A DNA stretch of 64,000 nt, taken from positions 85,668,450 to 85,732,449 of the forward strand of contig NC_092859.1 in NCBI RefSeq assembly GCF_032062135.1, given 5' to 3'. Below the pieces are notes generated by a model. That model was not told the origin of the DNA. It did no database searches and was given only the letters and a program-made list of their open reading frames with translations. The translations under genes and the position numbers were made by a program. Position 1 is the stretch's first letter, and each line of letters begins with the position of its first letter. Positions 33,080 through 44,530 of the stretch are shown here, piece by piece. The DNA is from Pyxicephalus adspersus (Eukaryota > Chordata > Amphibia > Anura > Pyxicephalidae).

Positions 33080-34726
33080 TCAGTTACCATTGTTTCTTCG
33101 GAAATGCTTAGAGTATGATTCTCTTGTGTACTCTTTGTCTGGATTGTTGCAGTACAGCATCCAGCAGTAGTCAGCCATCATACTTTCATTCCAGAAACCT
33201 TGGTAGCGGTGCTCCAGTAACTGACTGTCCTAGAGAAAACATTCTCCTTGTTCGTCACTCACCATACCAAGATTTTCCAGGAAGAATTCTAGATGTCAGT
33301 GCAAGAAAAATATTTTTAATGACTGGGCGACAACCCAGTTTCTGGTATGAATCAATTTATGGTTGCCCAGGAAATTTTTACACAGCCACTTGAATGCATC
33401 CCAAGCAAAAACATCAAACATCATCCTGCAAAACAAACTTGATCTGTGGCCCTATAAATATCCCTTTTCCCTTAAATAAATATCCCTTCATTTTTGCACT
33501 GCTTATGTTTGGAAACTTCTTAACAAGGTACTGAAAACCCATGGAGTTTGATTTACCCATGGCCTTTACAATGTTCTTCATCAAGCCTAACTTGATATGA
33601 GGAGGTGGCCAAAATATTTTATGCGGATCAACCAGAGGCAGAAACTTGACACTGCTTGTTCCAGACTTATAGGTATTTCTTGGTAGCCAATCATGCCTGA
33701 CATAATGGTCTCCCGTATATTGGCTGTCCCACAGGCATAGGAAACAGCAATATTTTGTGAAACCTCCTTGCATTCCCATCAGCAAGCCAATGACCTTTAC
33801 ATCCCCACAGATGTTCCACAGGTGTGTTTTATACTGGAGTGCTTCAAGTAGTAACTGCATGTTGTCATAGAACTCCTTTAGGTTAATGGAATGGGCAATC
33901 AATAAACTTGGTTTGGAATTACCATTATGCAGTAAGACTGCTTTCAAGCTTCTTTTAGAGGAATCAATGAAGATACGCCATTCAGATGGAACATGCTCTT
34001 GTGAGAAACTGTAAAAGATTACATTTATATCATGACAGTAGCACAGTGGGCCATCACTAGTGAAGAACTTTGTCAAGTTATGATTTTGTTTTCTGTAGTG
34101 AGTTACAGTTACACCCTTTGCAAGCAAGTGCTTCTGTTTAAGCCTTGAAGCAAGAAGTTCTGCTTTGTCTTGGGAGAGATATAGATCACGAACTAGATCA
34201 TTCATCTCTGCTTGTGTAAAGGTCTCTGGTTCTGATCTTCATTGGCCAAGTAGTCAGGATCAGATGATTTGGGGTTGTAACTGGCTGCCACTCCAGCGCA
34301 TTCCTCATCACCTTCTACAGAAGCAAGTCCATCATGTTGCGGTACCGGAACTGGCAATGAACCATTTTGGGGAACAGGTCTAATTACAGAATCAAGGCTG
34401 GGATATACAATTTTGTGCATAGTTTTACCTGAGAATCTTTTGTTGACGTGGCAAAAATAGCAGTCGATTAGATGGTCTCGCGGTTCTTCCCACACCATCG
34501 GGATTGCAAATGGCATTGCTGCTTTAGCCAGTCACACAGTCCGTTGGAACAACTGGTACAGATGATATGTAGAGCCCAAGATTTATCCTGGTCACCAAGT
34601 GGACAGCCAAAATATAATTTGTATATATTTTTATGTTCTGAGGTAATTTGGCGATGTTGTGCTCATCGTGAATGAACCTCACACATAACAGAAACTGTCT
34701 GGATCATTAAGGAAATTTCTAGACAT
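33080..34726 (-). pseudogene. Broken copy of an unnamed repeat-associated protein family
   Basis: I do not know a function. It reads on the - strand from ATG at 34726: MSRNFLNDPDSFCYV, then a TGA where the family has Cys. Next, in another frame, GDQDKSWALHIICTSCSNGL. After a shift at about 34515 comes MPFAIPMVWEEPRDHLIDCY with a CYFC pair. A further shift near 34225 leads to FTQAEMNDLVRDLYLSQDKA and the longest open block (34205-33414), including GGFTKYCCFLCLWDSQYTGD. The tail after 33414 is shifted again (KNFLGNHKL, then ENLGMVSDEQGE, HRYQGFWNESMMADYCWML), to a stop at 33082-33080. From memory, very similar proteins are multi-copy and unannotated in arthropod and cnidarian genomes. Conserved Cys pairs suggest metal binding. 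At least four lesions, so not functional. Confidence 0.7.
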
Positions 34727-37700
34727 GAAGACAAATAAAATTAATCGCAGTTAGTGCAGACTCTAACCTTTAAAAAGGAAACTATTGTTAAATGTTGTAT
34801 TATGGTAAGGCTAAATATAATGAATTTCACACAATATATAATTAGCTGCATCACAAAAACTAGACGTGCTAAAGAAAAACTGAACACAGATTTGAAATCC
34901 GCATCAAAAATACTGCAAAGCCCACATACAATTATATCTGATGAAAATGAAACCTGTGTTATTAAACAGAAAGGGTATAGTTGTATGTATGGTTGAAATT
35001 ACACATGATGAAGATCTAGGCTGAAGATTTATCTGATCACCATAACTATTTTACTATGATATCATAACCACATTTCATATATTTTGCCCAATAGGAAAGA
35101 AGATTTGAGAAAGGAAGACAAAAAAGTGAAAAGTGAACAAGAATACTGAATTAAATAAATCTGGTGGATTTGCTCAACCTTAAAATAAAACCAAAGTAAA
35201 ATCAGTATAAGTAAAGCATAATACCAAAACTGCCTTTTATAGATTACTGGTATTTTATATTGTGGATAGCCAGAGAAGTAAAATGCAACAGATGGTGCTA
35301 GTTATATGTAAATGCAATTTAAGATAAATTACAAATGTGCTAATAAATGAAGTATTAATTATATAAAGCAATTCTTTCTACTATTTTCATTAGGAAGACA
35401 ACTGCTTCTAGAGACTGCATCGGCAGTGGTAAGACTGAGGTTTAGCAAAGGGGAATAGGAATGTTGCACTTCAAAGCTGTCAAAAAAGCCTTTCTTAACC
35501 AAGGTATCATGTCTACCAGTACCATGGACAGCACTGTTTTATTACATTTTCTGGATTGAACATTTTATTACAGATTTTCATTATTGTATCCTAGACCTGC
35601 TGTTGCTTTAATTTTCTACTATTGTAACCTGGAAAACCAGTTAGAAAGGAAACAGTTGTGCACTTAGTAATAAAACTGAATTTATAGTTTGCTATAGTTT
35701 ATAATGTTACAGTTACCAATATCAATCTTATCATTGTTACTAATGCTAAATTGTGAGTATATAGCAAAAAGAAGTCTTACATTAAACTACACACATCACT
35801 GATTTGTAACTAGTCACTATTTCTTATGCATTCATCTGGTTATCTTATTAAAATCACACTGCTTTAGGATTGTATCTAGACATAAAAGTTGAACATATGC
35901 AAATGAAGCTTAAAACAGTATACTAACTATATATCATGCATGCAAAACAGGGTTTATATTAAAAAATGCGTCCTGCAAGGTCCTGCAGTTCAGGTCCATC
36001 ACACAGATCATTGCTAATCTCCTAACATCATCCACTCCTCATTTTTATGCAGGAATTGTGATATAACTGCAGCTAATACATGAGAATGTTAGACTTTGTT
36101 AGAAGTTATTGCTTGTAAGTGTACCAGGAACAGAGGTACTGTCTGTCTGGTGATTTGTTGTGTATGTCGTAGGGCTGTGTCAATAGTGTTGTGATTATCA
36201 ATATACAAGAGCAAATGTGTCTTTGATAACTTTGTACTATCTACTGGTAAACCACAACTGCACACATTGAACTCTAGTTTCTAAAAACAATTACAAGTAA
36301 TTGTAAATAAGTCTGTGAAAAAAAAATATATTTTTTTTTACCAAGGCAACAGAAAGGATGAAAGACCACCAAGCCTCAAGTCTTTGGGTTACATATGGTG
36401 GTAAGTCTTGTAGAATACGGTCTTCTGGAATTAGGCATAAGTGTTCTGGAATATTTAACAGCATCCCAAACTGTAAAAAAAGAATGATTTGGAAATCAGT
36501 TTACAAAGTTCCTACTACCTTTTTGCCCAACTATTTTACGAAATCTTTCCCCATAGGATTCAAATGCAAATTTGTGAATCAATTTTTACCTATGACCCAT
36601 GTATTTTCTAATTAAATTCAGTGTAACAAATGTGTAAAGTTTGGGTAAAACTTGGGTAAATACATTCATAAACAGTCCTCTTATGTCCTGAACAGAGTCA
36701 AACACAAAAATAACTAATTGGATAAGTAATACAATCATTGGAACTGATAGTATTATTCCCTGCTTACAGTAAACCTCACTTGAGTCATTGTTAGGAAGGC
36801 ATTGGCTTTTTAATTCTAGGAGCTGTGTACAGTAGAACCTACTCTTGTGCTTTTACTATGTACACAGGATATATATATATATTTACCATTGTGGACACAA
36901 GTAGGCATATTCTTTAATTAGGAATAGAACAGAGAACATCTGTCATTCTGTATTCTGCTGTAATTATTTTATTTTACACACATCTTCCACTATCTAATAC
37001 AGGTGTATTTGAACTATAATATACCTGTCATAAATCCTTATATCTAGAAGCTCTCTAAAATGTAAGATTACTATATTAAGGATCTACCTCAAGAATGACT
37101 AATAGTGCCCACTTACAGCAAATGATACCTTGGAGAGCACTTAATGCTGTCAAGTGACTGATAAAGTACCACTACATAACTGTAACAAGCTCTCTTATGT
37201 CACTTGATTCCTATTACTAGCTCTGATGTGAGGTGTAAAACTGTAAGAAAATAACATTGGGGAATAGTATATAGAAGTGTCAGACATCATACAGATATGT
37301 TAATTTGGAATCTGAAGATGCTAATTACATTTTGCACACATTCCCATGTTGGTTCTGCATATTAATGAAATAGTTTACATTTCTTTTTTAAAAGTTAGAA
37401 ATATTTTAGAAATAGTTGGCCCCAAATTGTGCAGATATTTTAGCGCATTTTACAGAATATAAAGAAGTCTTCTATCATTCATGTGTATCCATATATAGAA
37501 GCAATTATTTGAATGGGCCATGGGTTTAATTTAGTACCTGATGGCCATAGCTGTGTCTGGGCGTAAAAGTAGATTGTCTACTGACAGATATGATATTTCC
37601 ACAGGTTATGTCATCAATGTGACAATGATTGTTTTTTTTTTTTAGTTTTGTAAAAAATTCTTTTCACCAAATATTTTAGAAAAAAAATACAATTTGGTAC

Positions 37701-40311
37701 TAAAAATCTCAGCAAGCACAAGAGTGAAGGAATTGTTGTAACGGCCATCTTTTGCTAAACTCCACTACATGAGAGATCTGTTCATGGCAATGTATCATCT
37801 ATGTACCAAAGTGATGCATTTTTGAAAATGATATCTTCCCATACACAATGGAAATACTGACAACCATCTTTATTCCATTCTTTAAGCATGTTTAGGCATT
37901 TGGAGTCAAGGCAGACCAGTGTGTCACATCTCAGGACATTGGAGTCCCATTCAGGTTCAGCTTCTGCAACCACATTATATCTGACATATAACAGATTATT
38001 ATTGTTATCTCTGTCCTGCTAGGGAAAATTACATTCTCTATTTGTCACTTGTGGATTTCAACATTTTGGTAGCCATCAGAACACAACTAGAGGAGAAATC
38101 ATACAGTGATGATACTTTTTAGGAGAGATTGTGAATGGCAGCAGAAAACCTGATACAAGTTTTAATATTTCTATACTTTGGCTTTAGATATGGTTTGTCC
38201 ATCAATTAATTGTATAACCTTCAATTGATTATATAACCACTGGATATCACATTCTTTATACACAAAATCATACTGACAGCATAAAGTAATAATGCATTCA
38301 TAGGCTTTTTTTTAAGTCTATGTAGTCATCTTTTTTTTTCTTCCTAATGTAGAATGTTGTGAACTGTAACCTCATGTTTCTTATATCAATTTGTCCACAA
38401 GGTGGTGCTCTGATCACATTCATCATGTGAATAATTTGTGAAACAGATAACATGCTTTAGTCCTTATTGGAAATAAATCAAAGGAAAATTAGTTGTGGGA
38501 AAATATATAAAGAAACATCAAGTACTGCCATTGGGTGCAAACATTCCACTAAAACTATTACGAAATCAAGCAAGTTTTTTTTCTTATTTAAAAGAAATTG
38601 ATTCAGTGTATTTTTGGGAAATGATAAAAAGAAGCTTTGAAATTAGGATTTGCATTTTTCGAGTGGTAAAAAAAATTAGGTTTGACCCTGGGACGGATTC
38701 ACCTCCCTGTGGGGCCTAGCCACTTTTCTCCCTTTGTCCTTCACAGACCACACAGGATTCAGCTATTGTTTGACTCTCCATCAAAGCCATTGTGTGCTGT
38801 CTAAAGTCTTGCCTTCACTCTGCCCCTCCACATGTCACATGAATGATTTGGATTTAGGATGGGATTTTCTATTTTCTTCCTTAGCCACTAAAGCACAAGG
38901 TTCCCCTTTAGTGGGCAGTTTAGTTGCTGGAGTTTCATGAAAGTTAATGGATTTATTTTGGGGCCACTTAACTTGCACAACCTGGGTGCCATTTTGGGAA
39001 AGCCTGCATATCAATGAGACCCAGTGATTTCCATGCAACAGTGACAGCATGATTGTGACAATGTAAAGTGGCTAGGCATGCTCTCAAAATAAGTAACATA
39101 ACTGTGTACAGTACTCACTGATTTACTAACTGGACTGGAACAAGCAGACAGATCAGGAAAATCAAAGAGAAGTCTGAAATTAAGATCTGTGTATTTGTTT
39201 TGGATCAATGAGAGTAACAATATATTATGAGAGCCGGGAAAATAGTATTTTCAGAAAGCAAATTCAGCAGTTACAGGTTCCCAAATACAGATTTTATTCC
39301 TATGGATACATGTTCTGTAATGGCAGTATAGTAAAAATGCAAGAATGCCAGAATAAAGGCCTTACAAATCTTGAATTGAATATATTTGAACTGTTTTTCT
39401 GCCAAAAATCCAGGTACACCTGTTAACTAGAGTCTGGTTATTTTACAGAACATTATTCAGCCAGGCAATGCACACTTGTCCTAGACCCAACCCAGTATGT
39501 AAATAGGTAATGAATAAGAATCAGTATATTAGGGATTGTTGCACATGGGCTTTTCTTGCTATTTTTCTTTTCCGTTGTAAGTCAATGGTAATACAAAAGT
39601 AGTTTGAAAAATTTGATGCATCTTACAAACACGTCAAATGTACTTCAAAAGGAGGTAAGCTGCAGGTCAAATGCAAATGCAAATGAACTATGAATAATCT
39701 TAGATGAATCTCAAACTCATCTCAAATAGCTGCATTTGTCCAACATCCATAATATGACCATCTCATTATATAATAATTTGTGTGATGTGTTTTTTGTGTT
39801 AAGGCTAAGCAAAATGCTTGGAGAGGCAATGATTCAGGTATTGGGTGATTCAATAGTAATTGCACAGCACTCTGTAACTTTCCCGAATGCTGATCACAAG
39901 GACAGGTTAGGAATATCTCATGAACTTTGTCACCCAACTCAGCTGAAACAAACAGACTGGGGAGAGACTAATTTAAATGTATCGGAACAACTAGAGTGTT
40001 ACAATCTGAAACTTAACAGTAAAAAAAAGCAATAATAACAGTTATAGTATACACAACAAAAAAAGAGAAAGAGAGGTAAAAGTAACTATTCCTTTCTATA
40101 GACAATACAATGTGTAATAAATGTCTCAATAAACATATAATTGTAAATTAACATTCACAAATCACAAGGTGATATAAATTCAAAAAAGGTTTATTCCCAT
40201 AGTTCAATTAAGTCGCTTTCTATACAAAGAGATCCCTATACTTTCAGGGGAAGTGCATATAACATCTCGTATCCAAAAGTGTTTTGCCAACCAGATTCTT
40301 CAGCAGCATTT
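34727..40311. other. Intergenic, mostly unremarkable
   Basis: AT-rich sequence without a recognised gene. Possible short exons at 34846-34965, 35095-35149, 35394-35428 and 36353-36400 are noted in the findings. A small (AT)n run lies near 36868. The 74-codon ORF at 38495 has no recognised family. Confidence 0.5.
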
Positions 40312-40520
40312 ATTTTTTTTTTATTATTAATATTATTTTTATTACACAGTATTTATATAGCGCCGGCATATTACACAGAGCTGTACAAAGTCTATAGTCA
40401 TGTCACTAACTGTCCATCAAGGAATATGTAGAGAACATATAAGCAAGAAGAAAGCTTGGGAACACTTCAAAATTCATATAAAGAATATCCCCAGGGCCAA
40501 ATAGTGTGATTGAGTGAGGA
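40312..40520 (-). mobile_element. LINE 3'-end fragment
   Basis: A degraded ATT-rich tail (40312-40350) is followed by tatttatatagcgccggcat, attacacagagctgtacaaa and gtcatgtcactaactgtcc. The last part overlaps the left end of the element at 60497, which suggests the same LINE family. The tail lies to the left, so it reads on the - strand. Confidence 0.65.
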
Positions 40521-41014
40521 GGAAAACCCGCTTGGTCAATGAGAGGACTCCAAAATATGTTAAAAAAAACTTATCCTAGATTTGCAAACTGTATACTTAG
40601 GATGGTGGAAGGAATTCTCAAGCTGGCTTGAATAGGTGCAGCCAAGGCCTTATCATATTTTGAATTTAAAAAAATGTGTTATACATTTGATAATCAGTGC
40701 CTTTAAAGTCCTGAAAATTGATTCATTTTCAGCACTCAAACATATGTTAATAGAATACTATAATATACAGTATGAAAAGGAAACAGAAAGGTATAACCCC
40801 TTGGTTATATCCCGGATCACAAATTAAAGTCTAGTGTGAGCTTTGTGCTTTTAAGGAAATACATGAGGGAAAAAAAAGATCCAGTCCATTAAGGGACACG
40901 AAAGCAGCAAAATTTTACCTTTTACTTTTTGGGTTTAAATGTCTTTTAAATAAAACACTGGATTAAGCAATAGTTTAAGTTGTGCCAAATAATGTTGTCA
41001 ATCTGCTAACTTAA

Positions 41015-41224
41015 GGCTATGTTCAGACTGCCAGTGAGGTTGCCGTTATCCCTTTTACATACCAGTGAATTGCTGCCTTGGGGGAGACGCTTCATGTTGC
41101 ATCCCTCACTGCCGCCCTTTGTCAAATGTGCAAGCTCTGTCCCTATAAGAACAAGCTCTGTGCTGAGAATGGCCAAGCCACTTGATGTCGGATAACTTGA
41201 TTCCACTGCAGGTCTGAACCTGCC
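41015..41224. mobile_element. MITE flanked by TTAA
   Basis: Left GGCTATGTTCAGACTGCCAG and right ACTGCAGGTCTGAACCTGCC are imperfect inverted repeats, and the 210-bp unit is flanked on both sides by TTAA (41011-41014, 41225-41228). TTAA targets are typical of piggyBac-family elements, although these ends do not start with the usual CCC. Confidence 0.65.
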
Positions 41225-41228
41225 TTAA

Positions 41229-43880
41229 CTTTCTAAACATCCTGTGACATTTCCTTTGCTTCAATGTTCTATTTGTGCAAAGGTATGCAATTTCTATATG
41301 TACTAAAGAGTTTTTATTTTCTATGTTTTTATTGATTATACATGCCATATGCTGAAAAAGAAGCATGTTAATCAATGTCTTTGTTTTCCTATTGGGCCTG
41401 TATCAAGTTATCACATTTCCAATCATAAAAACAAAGGTATTGTGATAAACGTTTTACAATTGTTCAGCCAAACATTACTCACCATGCACATAACAGTGCT
41501 GTGTGTCTGTAAAATGTTCTGAAAAAAACAAAAGAATGCTCTGAAACGGTTACAAAAAGTTTCTGTGTAGGGACCAGATAACAAGTTTAAAGTATTTCCA
41601 CTATATCTTAATTTTTTAATCATGGTATTATTTCTAAAGGTCATTGGAAGTGTAATGACTGTGCAAAGTGCACTGGTATTTTCTTTTTTCCATATCTCTA
41701 TAGTAAACTGAAATCTTAGTGTCTGGTATGAATTATTGCTTTTTGTATCTTGTCATTGGACTTTGCACGGCTTTATTGAATTGAATAATAATAGGAATTA
41801 GTCATCAGTGTTATTTTCTCCACTAAAACTATCAGACAGGGAAAAGGAATAAATTAACTGGTACATGCATAACATAAAACTAAATTAGCAACACTAAAAA
41901 CAATCAATGCACAATATAGGTTAAAAGTTATTACACTTTTTTTATAAAAGTTGATTAATTAGCTTGCCAAGAAGATGTTGTAATTTGCAAAAAAATAATG
42001 GTACTTGTAGTCTAATAATTCATAAAAGTGGCCAATAGCTAAGATTGTCCCATTAATGAATGATATCCAGTTCATTTATGATACTATTTACTAAGGGTAA
42101 TACTGTATGTGATATGTGTATAAAATTGCAATATGACCTAATTGCTGTTTTATAGGGCCTATGGACATTGCCAATTTGAGCGCTGAGCTACACAATCAGC
42201 AACTTCTTACATGGTCCTTTGTTAAATAAACTTTTGTCTTCTTTACCTTTAATCTTGTGTTATATGATGCTTTAAGCTTTTTACAGTGTCCATTAGATGT
42301 TGCTGTAAGTCCATTGTAGCCCACATTATTACTGGGCTGGTTGGCATTCTGAAGTCATTCATCCCCTTCTTTCCCAGCATGGGTGTGTTGCTTTCCATTG
42401 GACCATTATGGCAACCTAATGGCACACATGGAACCTACCCAGAGTGATCTGCATGTAAATGCATTCCATCAAGACGTGCCCACTCTTCCATACTGACACC
42501 TGTGACTGACATCAGTAAATGTCTATGCAGCTATCTTCCATCCTTTCAGTTTGCATTCTCCCAGAAGGCAGCCCACATCTTGCATTGGAACTGAGGGCTT
42601 TAGAAAATGGTCCTGAAATAGAGTGCTACACCCTTATGATGCCCCTATACAGTCTGTAAACAGGCAAGTAGTTCTTGCACACACAACATTTTTATTAAAG
42701 ATGTATTTAAAATGTTTGCCAACAGAGGAAGTAAGCAATAAGGGAAAGTAAAACATATTCAGACTAAACTCCAGCTGTAAGAATATATTTTCCGCATGGC
42801 TTAAAGATTGATTCCAAATACCAGGTTACTGCAATACATACTTATGGTCATGATCACACTGAGTCTGAAACAATAAAAGTGTTTAATGCTGTCATCAGAG
42901 CATAAATACAGCTTTCTTCTTGCAGAAGTTTGGAGTGGATTTCAATACATGCCAACACCTGAACTGGCATCAAGAATGATCTTTATTTGGTAATTATCTT
43001 GCTGAAAATATATTTTAATCAGTGAAGAAATACAGAAACCCTAAGCTGAAAGTCTCTGTGTTCATTTAATTGAATATTGAACATCATGTTTTTGGACAAG
43101 TGCCAAACATAATTGTAAATTGTTTGGCACAAATTATTACATTATTGGGACACAAAAAAACCCAATATACTTCAGTGAAGTAATGAAGGACTAGAAAGCT
43201 TGTCAGATATTATTGCTTACTCTGTTCTCAATCCGAGGGGATTTTCTCTCCTTTCCTGAGTATCTGACTGGTGTAATACAGTAAGAGAATCTCCAGGCAA
43301 TAAAACCAAAGAGATCTCGTCATTTACTAAAATCTTTGTCATGATGTTGTAAGCTGAGCAAGAAATCTATTTTTGTTATCCCACCTTCCAGCTCACGATG
43401 ATAGAATGGATTAAATGCTTGGATGGCATATGACAAATCATTACGGATATGAACTATTCTACACAGATATGCTTAGCTGCACAATTTTAGTTTTGATATG
43501 TGCCAACTCTCAATGTTGGCAAACAAATCTCACGGCTGGCAAATGGTCCTTAGAGTTGACATTTTACAGGTAGGGAATATTCTGAACAGATACTACATAC
43601 CCAGATACCCAGATACCCAGGGTTTCAAAAAATGAAATCTATTTGCAGAACTCATCACATAAAGGATCCAATAAAAAATTATACCTCCATTGTCAACCTT
43701 TTTAACATGGGGGAACCCCTTGAAATATTTTTCATATCTTTGGGGAACTTCAACTATAATTACTATAATCACCAAAAAATCATTGGTGTCAGTTAAACTG
43801 ATCTCTCACAAAATTCTCATCGATCAGGGAATCCCTAACAACCTCTGAAGGAACCCTGGTTTAGAAACATTTTTCTAGAC
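41229..43880. other. Intergenic, no recognised gene
   Basis: Unique AT-rich sequence. A slightly GC-richer block at about 42.3-42.65 kb may be an old repeat. A short atacccag triplet array lies at about 43598-43620. Confidence 0.5.
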
Positions 43881-44348
43881 CAGGGGTATCAAACTGTGAC
43901 CTGCGGGCCAAATCTGGCCCGCAACATCCTTTTTTTTTGGCCCACTACTAACTAACGCCACTACTAAAATTCCCGGCATCACTCGCGTCTATAGATGAGC
44001 AGCCTCCCTGCCTATGCGTGGCCCCACATTGGACTGTTTTATAGACGCAAGTAATTAGAGGAATTGTAGTAACGGCATCACTCACGTCTATAGACCAGCG
44101 GCCTCTCTGCCTATGCGTGGTCCCGCATTGTACTGTTTTATAGACTCAAGTAATGCCGGGAATTGTGGTAGCAGCATCATTCGTGTCTATAGACAAGCCG
44201 CCTCTCTGCCTATGCGTGGCCTAGCATTGGACTGTTTTATAGACCCAGGGAATTGTAGTAGCGGTGCTATTTCAGTTTCAAGTTTGGCCCGGAACTTTGT
44301 CTAAGTTTTACATTTTGGCCCACTGTGTATTTGAGTTTGACACCCCTG
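43881..44348. mobile_element. hAT-type MITE with internal tandem array
   Basis: Ends CAGGGGTATCAAACTGTGAC and GAGTTTGACACCCCTG. Same family as 13475-14173, sharing cccggcatcactcgcgtcta and gactgttttatagacgcaag. The flanks ttctagac and ttcctgga are only partly alike, so the target duplication is eroded. No ORF of interest. Confidence 0.85.
43988..44258. repeat. 99-bp tandem array inside hAT MITE
   Basis: TCTATAGA units start at 43988, 44087 and 44186, exactly 99 bp apart. Each carries gcctctctgcctatgcgtgg and gactgttttatagac. The related element at 13475 has a single unit. Confidence 0.85.
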
Positions 44349-44362
44349 TTCCTGGACCATGT

Positions 44363-44530
44363 GTGTCCAACCCAGTCCTCAAAGCCACATGCCTTCATTC
44401 ATATACATTCTTTAAATTATTTTCCAAATCTTTTTAAACCAAAATGTATTAAATTCACTGCTGTCTGTTAGAGAAATACTAAACATGTGTAGGAGCCCTG
44501 CCTCTCAAGGACTGGATTTGAAAGCCTTGA
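44363..44530. mobile_element. Small TIR element next to hAT MITE
   Basis: Left tgtccaacccagtcctcaaa and right ctcaaggactggatttgaaa are inverted (CCAACCCAGTCCT vs CAAATCCAGTCCT). The interior is AT-rich. Likely a MITE; it starts about 14 bp after the preceding element. Confidence 0.55.

Noticed and set aside
33115..33393. 92-codon + strand ORF
   Set aside because: It is the antisense of the C-terminal part of the - strand pseudogene at 33080-34726.
38495..38719. 74-codon ORF with a fairly protein-like composition
   Set aside because: No family recognised, no splice-site support and no neighbouring exons; kept as a non-call.
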